Part shown: positions 1 through 5,604 of the stretch, in pieces
How positions within the stretch are numbered: the stretch's first letter is position 1
How the letters are laid out: each line of letters starts with the position of its first letter
Assembly: GCA_002771315.1 (NCBI GenBank)
Contig: PCSF01000297.1
Coordinates: forward strand, 1-5,604
Direction: 5' to 3'
Length of the DNA stretch: 5,604 nucleotides
Source of the DNA: Desulfobacterales bacterium CG23_combo_of_CG06-09_8_20_14_all_52_9
GTDB lineage: Bacteria; Desulfobacterota; Desulfobacteria; Desulfobacterales; UBA2156
Program-made: the position numbers and the translations under genes
Notes under the pieces: generated by a model
Seen by the model: only the letters and a program-made list of their open reading frames with translations
What the model was told of the DNA's origin: nothing
The model's database searches: none

Positions 1-1258
1 CCCTCTCTGTAATGGCTGCTTGAGCCGACACTTTATCCAACGACATGGTACCGCCCAGAAAATAATCGGGATCCAGGTAACCAAGGACCAGGTCAGCGTC
101 CGTTACCGTCGGCTCCGTGCCCCCCCTTTGGTAGCAGACCGGCCCGGGATCGGCCCCGGCACTATCCGGACCTACCTGGAGAAGCCCCATCCGATTTATC
201 CTGGCTATGCTGCCGCCACCGGCTCCGATCTCCATCAGATCCACCACGGGAACCTGAATGGGCAGGCCGCTCCCTTTTTTAAAACGCTGCACACGCCCCA
301 CCTCGAAGGTGGAAACCAGCCCGGCATGACCCTTTTGAATCAGGCAAGATTTGGCTGTGGTTCCCCCCATGTCAAAACAGAACATGTCTTCCACCTTGAA
401 CATCTTCCCGTAATGTTGGGAAGCGATCACCGCAGCAGTAGGGCCCGATTCGATGATGCGCACGGGAAAGGCCTGGGCCGTTTCCACGGAAGTGATCCCG
501 CCGCTGGAAAGCATAATATACAGCCGTCCGGCAAAGCCGATCTGTTGCATCCTCAGGGAGAGTTTCCTTAAATACTTTTCGGTGATCGGTTTGACATAGG
601 CATTGGTCACCGTGGTGCTCGTCCGTTCGTATTCGCGAATTTGAGGAAGTACTTCAAAGGACGTGGAAAGAAATAGATTGGGGGCCTTTTCTTTCACGAT
701 CTCCTTGATACGCATTTCGTGAACCGGATTTTCAAAAGAGTTGATGAGACAAACCGCCAGGGACTCCATGCCCATATCCAGTAATTCCTTAAGCACCGCT
801 TCCGTTTGGGCATCTTCCAGGGGTTTGAGAATGCGTCCGTCGCAGGCAATCCGCTCCCGGATTTCTTTTCGAAAGGGCCGGGGCACCAGAGGCTCGGGGT
901 ATTCGGAGAAAATGTCGTAGGCATCATACCGGAGTTCCCGGCCCAGTTCCAATACGTCCTTGAACCCTTCGGTCGTCATCAATCCGGTTTTAGCCCCTTT
1001 TCGCTCGATGATGGCATTGATGACCAGCGTGGTCCCATGGATAATCTCTTCCAGGTTCGGCATGAATCCGGGATGCTGATCCAGAAGTTGGGATACGCCG
1101 TATTCAACCGCTTCCGAAGGGTCCACCGGGGTGGTCAGGCATTTATAAACGTAAAATCGTCCGGTTTCGTCATCGACCAGCACGAAATCGGTGAAGGTTC
1201 CCCCGATATCGCAACCCAATCGATAGCGGCCATGGGGCGGCGCGCTTTCACGATTCAT
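1..1258 (-). CDS. ATP-dependent hydantoinase/5-oxoprolinase, subunit A (HyuA type), 3' end outside window
   Basis: The frame is open from an ATG at 1258 to the left edge, giving 419 residues. HyuA proteins are usually about 650-720 residues, so roughly the last third is missing. Seen: the N-terminal ASKHA-type phosphate loop DIGGTFTD (residues 17-24), HGTT (74-77), REYERTS (208-214), a second phosphate loop FDMGGTT (295-301) and IGAGGGS (344-350), then SAGADPGP and GGTEPTVTDA. These are the landmarks of the hydantoinase A/oxoprolinase family, cytoplasmic enzymes that use ATP to hydrolyse cyclic amides such as hydantoins and 5-oxoproline. A GAGGA ribosome site (1268-1272) sits 9 bases before the ATG, and the gap to the mutase gene is 25 bases, so it is probably co-transcribed. 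A HyuB-type partner would be expected just beyond the left edge. In the indoleacetate pathway a protein of this family is proposed to open the oxindole ring; that role is inferred here from context. The family is certain, the substrate is not. Confidence 0.93.
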   Translation of the reverse strand, partial: MNRESAPPHGRYRLGCDIGGTFTDFVLVDDETGRFYVYKCLTTPVDPSEAVEYGVSQLLDQHPGFMPNLEEIIHGTTLVINAIIERKGAKTGLMTTEGFKDVLELGRELRYDAYDIFSEYPEPLVPRPFRKEIRERIACDGRILKPLEDAQTEAVLKELLDMGMESLAVCLINSFENPVHEMRIKEIVKEKAPNLFLSTSFEVLPQIREYERTSTTVTNAYVKPITEKYLRKLSLRMQQIGFAGRLYIMLSSGGITSVETAQAFPVRIIESGPTAAVIASQHYGKMFKVEDMFCFDMGGTTAKSCLIQKGHAGLVSTFEVGRVQRFKKGSGLPIQVPVVDLMEIGAGGGSIARINRMGLLQVGPDSAGADPGPVCYQRGGTEPTVTDADLVLGYLDPDYFLGGTMSLDKVSAQAAITER

Positions 1259-1283
1259 AAGACGCAATCCTCGGTTCTATGCG

Positions 1284-2912
1284 TTAAAAGATGCTCGGTT
1301 CTTCCCATACCCCGAAGACCTCCCTGAATACACCCGTCATTTCTCCCACCGTAGCGTATGCCTTGCAGCAGGCCACCAGACCGGGCATCACGTTCTTGCC
1401 GGCGGCGGCGCTTTTTTTCAAGGCTTTCAGGGTGCCGACCGCTTCCCGGTTGTTTCTTTCCTTTCGAAGAGCCTTCAGGCTTTTGATCTGTTTTTTCGCC
1501 CAGCCTTCATCGTATTTGTGAAGTTCCACTTCGGGATGTTCCCCCTCCGTGTACTTGTTGACGCCCACCTTGATGATTTCCCGGTTCTGGAGCCCTTTTT
1601 CGAACTCATACGCCTGTCGGCTCACTTCTCTCTGGATGGCTCCCGCAGCGACAGCCCGAACCATTCCGCCCATCTCCTGAATCCGTCGCATCTCCTCGAG
1701 GATCTTTGCTTCCATCTGTTTGGTGATGCTTTCGACGAAGTATGAACCGGCCAACGGATCCACGGTGTCCCGCAGCCCCACCTCTTCCATGAGGATCTCC
1801 AGGGTCCTCAAAGAAAGCAGTGCCGCCCTAGGGGTTGGAATGGTAAAGGCTTCGTCAAAAGAGCATAACGCCGTGGTCTGTGCTCCGCCGAGAGCGGCGG
1901 CCAGCGCGTAGTAGGCGCTTCGGATGATGTTGTTCTCCGGCTGTTCCTTGGTCAGACCGCTCCCCCCGCCTCCGAAAAGGCCTCTTAAGAAGAGGTTTTT
2001 CTTGTTTTTGACGCCGTAATCCTCTGTCAGCATTCTGGCCCAGAGCTTGCGTGCCGCCCGGAACTTGGCCACCTGTTCCCAGAGATTCCCGAAGACGTTG
2101 AGATTGAAGGAAAACCGCCCCACGAATTCCTCGGGTGAAAGGCCCCGAGCCGCTACATTATCGATATAGGCTCTGGCGATTTCCAATGCACAGGCGATCT
2201 CCTGGGCCGGGGTCGCACCCGATTCCCGGATATGATATCCGCAAACACTCACCGGGTTACAACGAGGCAACTCCTTTGCCGCGTATTCGATGCAGTCTCC
2301 CACCAGCCGGACAGCCGGTTCCACGGGGAATATCCACGCCCCGCGACCGACCATTTCCTTCAAGATATCATTTTGAGGAGTGGCGCTGATGACCTCCTTG
2401 GCGTAACCGAATTTTTCGGCCGCTGCCTGATACATTGCCAGCATGACGGTGGCGTTGGCGTTGATGGTCAGGCCGGATCCGATGCGATCAAAGGGGATGC
2501 CTTTGAAGGCGATCTCGAAGTCTCTGAGAGAATCCACGGCCATCCCGACCCGTCCGACTTCCCCTTCCGCTCTCGGGTCATCGGAATCGAGCCCCATCTG
2601 GGTGGGAAGATCGAATGCCACATTCAACCCGGTCTGACCATGGGAGATCATCCACCTGAACCGCTCGTTGGTCTCCTCGGGTGTACCAAAACCCGTATAC
2701 TGCCGCGTGGTCCACGCCCGGCTCCGGTATCCGCCGGGATGGATGCCCCGCGTGAAAGGGAACTCCCCGGGATCTCCCAGGTCTTTTTGATAATCAAAAC
2801 CCACGGCATCGAGGTCTTGCGGTCCGTAGCATGTCTTGACCCGTATGCCGCTTTGATAGATCACCTCTTTGATGGCGTCCTTCTCGTCCCGAACATATTT
2901 TGCCACACCCAT
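1284..2912 (-). CDS. B12-dependent acyl-CoA mutase, large (catalytic) subunit, methylmalonyl-CoA mutase family, divergent
   Basis: This 542-residue protein matches the free-standing TIM-barrel subunit of split mutases (IcmA and HcmA are about 560). Seen: FPFTRG (51-56), RQYTGFG (70-76), VAFDLPTQ (98-105), PQNDILKE (179-186), GYH (225-227). Aligned by eye to Propionibacterium methylmalonyl-CoA mutase, Y72 equals Tyr89, R190 equals Arg207 and H227 equals His244. The residues that hold a free carboxylate are therefore kept, unlike isobutyryl-CoA mutase (Phe/Gln) or 2-hydroxyisobutyryl-CoA mutase (Ile/Gln, plus an Asp where A99 is here). The usual RTHSQTSG stretch is instead RGLFGGGG (310-317), and the conserved Asn366 is C350, while Glu370 is kept as E354. 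The enzyme should move a CoA-thioester group by a radical route, interconverting succinyl-type and malonyl-type CoA esters; the altered pocket suggests a bulky substrate, possibly arylsuccinyl-CoA. Start: ATG 3 bases after the small-subunit stop, preceded by a G-rich site. Family is sure, substrate inferred. Confidence 0.95.
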   Translation of the reverse strand: MGVAKYVRDEKDAIKEVIYQSGIRVKTCYGPQDLDAVGFDYQKDLGDPGEFPFTRGIHPGGYRSRAWTTRQYTGFGTPEETNERFRWMISHGQTGLNVAFDLPTQMGLDSDDPRAEGEVGRVGMAVDSLRDFEIAFKGIPFDRIGSGLTINANATVMLAMYQAAAEKFGYAKEVISATPQNDILKEMVGRGAWIFPVEPAVRLVGDCIEYAAKELPRCNPVSVCGYHIRESGATPAQEIACALEIARAYIDNVAARGLSPEEFVGRFSFNLNVFGNLWEQVAKFRAARKLWARMLTEDYGVKNKKNLFLRGLFGGGGSGLTKEQPENNIIRSAYYALAAALGGAQTTALCSFDEAFTIPTPRAALLSLRTLEILMEEVGLRDTVDPLAGSYFVESITKQMEAKILEEMRRIQEMGGMVRAVAAGAIQREVSRQAYEFEKGLQNREIIKVGVNKYTEGEHPEVELHKYDEGWAKKQIKSLKALRKERNNREAVGTLKALKKSAAAGKNVMPGLVACCKAYATVGEMTGVFREVFGVWEEPSIF

Positions 2913-2915
2913 TTT

Positions 2916-3320
2916 CTACCCCCCATTGACCAAAGACTGAATGGAGCCGGTGATTTCGGAAAACGGCGTTCCACCGGGAAAAACAGCGGCTATACCGATC
3001 TCTTTCAACAGATTGATATCCTGTTTGGGGATCACCCCGCCGACGACCACTTTGACGTCTTCCATTTCCTCCTGCTTCAAACGGGAAATCAGCCTCCGGC
3101 TTATGGAAAGATGTGCGCCGGTCATGATACTCAATCCGATCACATCCACCGATTCTTGAATCGCCGTGTGAACGATCTGATCGATGCTCTGGTGAAGGCC
3201 TGTATAGGTGACCTCCATGCCTGCATCCCGCAGCACCAGGGCGATGATTTTAGCACCCCGGTCATGTCCGTCCAGGTCGGGCTTGGCGATGAGCACCCGG
3301 ATCCTTCTTTTTGCTTCCAT
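2916..3320 (-). CDS. B12-dependent acyl-CoA mutase, small (cobalamin-binding) subunit
   Basis: A 134-residue cobalamin-binding domain, the usual size for split mutase small subunits (about 130-140). Seen: the base-off/His-on signature DGHDRG, with D17, H19 (lower cobalt ligand) and G22; GLSIMTGAH (62-70), where the Ser-x-Leu motif normally sits (here S64-I-M); VVVGGVIP (91-98); and FPGGTPF near the C-terminus. It binds adenosylcobalamin and docks onto the TIM barrel of the adjacent large subunit to make the active holoenzyme. The open frame extends upstream to a TTG at 3368 and an in-frame ATG at 3362, but I chose the ATG at 3320: it has a GAGG ribosome site 8 bases upstream, and homologues begin with a short basic stretch just before the RxRVLxAKP strand, as here. 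Its stop lies 3 bases before the large-subunit start, so translation is probably coupled and the stoichiometry matched. Confidence 0.94.
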   Translation of the reverse strand: MEAKRRIRVLIAKPDLDGHDRGAKIIALVLRDAGMEVTYTGLHQSIDQIVHTAIQESVDVIGLSIMTGAHLSISRRLISRLKQEEMEDVKVVVGGVIPKQDINLLKEIGIAAVFPGGTPFSEITGSIQSLVNGG

Positions 3321-3328
3321 TACCAATA

Positions 3329-3332
3329 CCTC
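3329..3332 (-). promoter_or_regulatory. Ribosome binding site deciding the small-subunit start
   Basis: On the minus strand GAGG lies 8 bases before the ATG at 3318-3320. The longer candidates, TTG at 3368 and ATG at 3362, have only a weaker purine match upstream. This favours the 134-residue product over a 150-residue one. Confidence 0.6.
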
Positions 3333-3398
3333 ATTTTGATGGATTCGCCTCAACGGCTTCATTTCCAAAGGCGTTCCCGGCCGTCCTTCCTATGCCGA

Positions 3399-4109
3399 TC
3401 ACGCCAGAGTATTGTCCTCATCAAAGGCCACAAGGGCAGCATTGCAACCGCATGCAAGGTGATCTTTCACCAGCCGTTCCACCCCCTCGGCATCCCGCTT
3501 CCGAATATGTTCGAGCATCCGTTTGTGGTCGTCGTTGCTCACCGCAGCCAATATTTCATTTCGCAAAATGATCCGCCGGAAGCGAAAAATCTGGTCACGC
3601 AGCTCGTTGATCATCTTGATGAGCCTGGGGCTGCGGCTTAGAGCATAGAGCAGATCGTGGAACTCCGTGTTGATCCGGGTCAGAGCGTCAAAATCCTTCC
3701 GTGCGAGGAAAAGTTCATATTCAGCAATCTTTTGCTGCAGCGGGATCAGTTCTTTTTCCTCATGTTGGATCGCGGAAAGCCTCGCAGCGTAGCTTTCAAG
3801 GACCCCCCGGATGCCGAAGGTCTCTTCGATGTCTTCACGGCCTAAGCCTAAAACCTCAAAGCCGCCCCGGGGAAGCCTTTTCAGAAGCCCTTCCTGTTCC
3901 AGCTTGTGGATCGCTTCTCTAACCGGTGTTCGGCTGATTCCCATGACCTCGGCAATCCGGCTTTCCACCATCCGGCTTCCCGGCCCGATGTTCCCCCTCA
4001 CGACGGCCTGTCTCAGGTTTTCGAAAACACGATCCCCTAACGAGTTTTTTTCGTAAAAACGGTGCAAGGGCTTTAGATCAAAAGCTTCGTCGATGTCCAT
4101 GCGATCCAT
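3399..4109 (-). CDS. GntR-family transcriptional regulator, FadR/FCD subfamily
   Basis: A 236-residue protein. Residues about 25-87 form the winged helix-turn-helix (SLGDRVFENLRQAV, then SRTPVREAIHKLEQEGLL and the wing RLPRGGFEVL), and residues about 92-220 form an all-helical FCD effector domain. Possible metal ligands of the FCD pocket are N147, H151 (in NTEFH), H195 (in DDHKRM) and H217 (in KDHL); the first is Asn where Asp is common. FCD regulators typically bind a carboxylic acid or an acyl-CoA, often through a metal, and most often act as repressors. The gene starts 12 bases after the dehydrogenase stop, with AAGGA 6 bases before the ATG, and is followed by the mutase genes, so it is embedded in the operon it probably controls. 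The effector is likely a pathway acid or CoA ester (inference). A GntR regulator is also part of the known indoleacetate cluster. I found no clear operator in the short gaps here. Confidence 0.93.
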   Translation of the reverse strand: MDRMDIDEAFDLKPLHRFYEKNSLGDRVFENLRQAVVRGNIGPGSRMVESRIAEVMGISRTPVREAIHKLEQEGLLKRLPRGGFEVLGLGREDIEETFGIRGVLESYAARLSAIQHEEKELIPLQQKIAEYELFLARKDFDALTRINTEFHDLLYALSRSPRLIKMINELRDQIFRFRRIILRNEILAAVSNDDHKRMLEHIRKRDAEGVERLVKDHLACGCNAALVAFDEDNTLA

Positions 4110-4121
4110 CTGCCATCCTTT

Positions 4122-5255
4122 TTACAGGCCGGACCAACGGGCGATATTGGTCTGGAGAACTTCATGGGTACCCCCACCGTTTAACAGGAAACGGCTGTCG
4201 CGGTAGTAGCGTTGCACAGGGTATTCCATGGAATACCCATACGCCCCAAAGATACGGGTTGCTTCGTCAGCCGCCTTACAGGCCGCTTCGGTGGCAAAAT
4301 ATTTGGCCATGGTGGCCTCTTTGAGGCATGGGATTTGGTTGTCGATCATCCTGGTCGCCTGGTAGGTAAGCAATCGGGCAGCTTCCAGTTCGGTGGCCAT
4401 GTTGGCGATCTTAGCCTGAATGAGCTGATACTGGGCGATGGGATGGCCGAAAGCGACCCGCTCTTTGGCATACCGGATGGAATCGTTCATGGAGGCTCTC
4501 AGCAGGCCGACGGCCAGGGCTGCCGTCATGGCTCGGATTTCAGAAAGGATGGACATGAGGTTGCTCAACCCTTCCTCTTCCTGTCCCAGCATGAATTCCG
4601 GGGGAATATGCACATTGGTGAAGGCCACCTCGGACATTCGGGTCGTCCGGGTTCCCAAAAGCTCAAAAGGGGCGCTCACCGAAACCCCCGGCGTCTCCCT
4701 GGGTATGAAGAAGAAATTGAGTCCCCTCAGCCTTTTAATCGGATCGGTCTGGCACAGGACCGTGTAAAAATCAGCGATAGGGCCATTGGTCACCCAGGTC
4801 TTCATCCCATTGACCACAAATCCATCCTTGGTCCGCTGGGCCAGAGTGGTCACTGCGCCCAGGTCTGAACCGGCTTCGGGCTCGGTCAGACAAAAGCACG
4901 GGATCTTTTCGCCCCTCATGGCAGGGAGGAAGTATTTTTCCCGCATTTCTTCCGTTCCGTAATGAAAAAGGAAGTTCGTGCCCATCAGACACTGCATGGC
5001 GGTGATGGCGGCAAGGCTCATGAGGCCCTTGGCCAGCTCCTCACAGATAATGCAATATAAAGTGGTGTTCCCGCCGCTGCCCCCCTTGTCCCTGGGATAC
5101 CGGATCCCGAATACGCCCATTTTCGCCACTTTCTGAAACAGTTCTGCGGGAAATTCCTCTGAAGCATCCACCTGTTGCGCCTTGGGAATCACTTCCTTTT
5201 CCACAAAACGAGCCATGCTTTCCCGGATAAGACTTTCAGGGTTGGACCGAATCAT
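4122..5255 (-). CDS. Acyl-CoA dehydrogenase, atypical active site; possibly alpha-decarboxylating (benzylmalonyl-CoA dehydrogenase-like)
   Basis: A 377-residue FAD enzyme, close to the usual 380. Seen: LTEPEAGSD (123-131), the FAD-contacting KTWVTNG (152-158), RVAFG (266-270), a C-terminal helical domain with GAYGYS (337-342) and YRDSR (351-355). It would oxidise a CoA thioester at the alpha-beta bond and pass electrons to ETF, whose alpha-subunit gene ends just upstream. The catalytic Glu of medium-chain enzymes, in the YEGT motif, is replaced: the stretch reads NGGGT (359-363), with G361 at that site. The alternative Glu used by isovaleryl-CoA dehydrogenase aligns with I240; a glutamate, E239, is one residue off. 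Following a mutase that makes a malonyl-type CoA ester, an oxidative decarboxylation like that of IaaF in auxin degradation is plausible, but inferred. Start: I prefer the ATG at 5255 with AAAGGAGA upstream; the frame is also open to a GTG at 5312, abutting the etfA stop, which would add 19 polar residues unlike the family. Confidence 0.93.
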   Translation of the reverse strand: MIRSNPESLIRESMARFVEKEVIPKAQQVDASEEFPAELFQKVAKMGVFGIRYPRDKGGSGGNTTLYCIICEELAKGLMSLAAITAMQCLMGTNFLFHYGTEEMREKYFLPAMRGEKIPCFCLTEPEAGSDLGAVTTLAQRTKDGFVVNGMKTWVTNGPIADFYTVLCQTDPIKRLRGLNFFFIPRETPGVSVSAPFELLGTRTTRMSEVAFTNVHIPPEFMLGQEEEGLSNLMSILSEIRAMTAALAVGLLRASMNDSIRYAKERVAFGHPIAQYQLIQAKIANMATELEAARLLTYQATRMIDNQIPCLKEATMAKYFATEAACKAADEATRIFGAYGYSMEYPVQRYYRDSRFLLNGGGTHEVLQTNIARWSGL

Positions 5256-5264
5256 ATCGCGCGT

Positions 5265-5272
5265 TCTCCTTT
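5265..5272 (-). promoter_or_regulatory. Ribosome binding site deciding the dehydrogenase start
   Basis: On the minus strand AAAGGAGA lies about 10 bases before the ATG at 5253-5255. It is the strongest ribosome-binding match in this stretch, and it falls inside the extra 19-codon extension that a GTG start at 5312 would imply. This supports the shorter 377-residue product and a 57-base gap after etfA. Confidence 0.65.
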
Positions 5273-5312
5273 CGGCACTTGAGCCGATCGTCTGATTGTC
5301 TGAGCAGGACAC

Positions 5313-5604
5313 TCATCGGTTTGCCGATTTGAGCTGGCGGATCATTTCCGGGACGATTTCATGAAGGTCGCCTACGATCCCCCAGTCGGCCACCTGGAAG
5401 ATGGGAGCCCGGGGATCCTTGTTAATGGCGATGATGTACCGGGAATTCATCATGCCGGCCCGATGCTGGATGGCTCCGGAAACCCCGCAGGCAACGTAAA
5501 TCTCCGGGCGCACCGACTTGCCCGTCTGCCCCACCTGATTTTCCTGAGGGATCCAGCCTTCCTCCACAGCCACCCGGGTCCCGGCCACTTCACCTCCCAT
5601 GAGA
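5313..5604 (-). CDS. etfA: Electron-transfer flavoprotein alpha subunit, C-terminal FAD domain only (5' end outside window)
   Basis: The frame is open from the right edge to a TGA at 5313-5315, showing about the last 96 residues of a protein normally near 310-330. Seen: the FAD-domain signatures VGQTGKSVRPEIYVACGVSG, then AIQHRAGM, AINKDPRAPIFQVAD and DLHEIVPE, all in the order of the ETF alpha C-terminal domain. A Trp follows QVAD where Tyr is usual. ETF alpha binds FAD and, with the beta subunit, shuttles electrons from acyl-CoA dehydrogenases to an ETF:quinone oxidoreductase or another acceptor. The Met at 5600 is internal to the domain, not the start; codon 5601-5603 (Leu) is in the same open frame. 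The gene precedes the dehydrogenase by 57 bases, so it is likely its dedicated electron acceptor. An etfB gene would be expected just beyond the right edge. Confidence 0.96.
   Translation of the reverse strand, partial: LMGGEVAGTRVAVEEGWIPQENQVGQTGKSVRPEIYVACGVSGAIQHRAGMMNSRYIIAINKDPRAPIFQVADWGIVGDLHEIVPEMIRQLKSANR

Noticed and set aside
20..1327. Plus-strand open frames at 20-571 and 806-1327 in the region of the left-hand gene.
   Set aside because: The minus strand carries an uninterrupted hydantoinase A frame through the whole stretch, with all its motifs in order, so these are shadows.
1960..1983. Possible frameshift or sequencing error behind the glycine run in the mutase.
   Set aside because: The C-rich run could hide an indel, but the reading frame and spacing match the family on both sides (LR before, GLT and NN-I-R after) with no net length change, so substitution is more likely.
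3321..3398. The 78-base gap between the regulator and the mutase small subunit as a promoter, operator or terminator.
   Set aside because: It contains a short CGGCCG palindrome but no stem followed by a T run, no convincing -35/-10 pair and no clear GntR-type inverted repeat.
2232..3641. Long plus-strand open frame of 469 codons.
   Set aside because: It lies antisense across the mutase subunits and the regulator, whose frames show clear family motifs. The translation is rich in His, Pro and Arg without recognisable domains, as expected of the complement of biased codons.
4212..4868. Plus-strand open frame of 218 codons opposite the dehydrogenase.
   Set aside because: It is fully antisense to conserved acyl-CoA dehydrogenase motifs and has no recognisable domain.
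5313..5316. ATGA stop/start overlap at the end of etfA.
   Set aside because: The ATG there is in a different frame from the dehydrogenase, and the frame it opens soon hits a stop; the real start is downstream with a strong ribosome site.

Overview
All six recognisable genes lie on the minus strand and read right to left. They look like one co-transcribed catabolic operon, with gaps of about 57, 12, 78, 3 and 25 bases. In transcription order they are: the 3' end of an electron-transfer flavoprotein alpha subunit (etfA), an acyl-CoA dehydrogenase, a GntR/FadR-type regulator, the small B12-binding subunit of an acyl-CoA mutase, its large catalytic subunit, and the 5' part of an ATP-dependent hydantoinase/oxoprolinase (HyuA type). 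Both end genes run off the window. I see no promoter or terminator; control signals probably lie to the right of base 5604.

The gene content (B12 carbon-skeleton mutase, flavin dehydrogenase with its own ETF, hydantoinase, moderate GC) suggests an anaerobic acid- or aromatic-degrading bacterium. A Desulfobacterota-like sulfate reducer or syntroph is my guess, but the sequence does not prove the taxon.

The most coherent reading is a core of an anaerobic indole-3-acetate (auxin) pathway like the iaa cluster of Aromatoleum/Azoarcus. There, oxidised indoleacetate (a lactam) is opened by a hydantoinase-like enzyme. The resulting (2-aminophenyl)succinyl-CoA is rearranged by a B12 mutase to (2-aminobenzyl)malonyl-CoA, which a decarboxylating acyl-CoA dehydrogenase converts to an aminocinnamoyl-CoA. 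That cluster also encodes a GntR regulator.

Two features of the proteins support a non-standard malonyl-type pathway. The mutase keeps the carboxylate-binding Tyr and Arg and the catalytic His of methylmalonyl-CoA mutase, but has lost the HxQT signature (Gly-rich instead) and an Asn of the adenosyl pocket. The dehydrogenase has no glutamate at either of the two usual catalytic-base positions, as might be tolerated if loss of an alpha-carboxylate replaces proton abstraction. Alternatives are an alkylsuccinyl-CoA or another branched-acid pathway.
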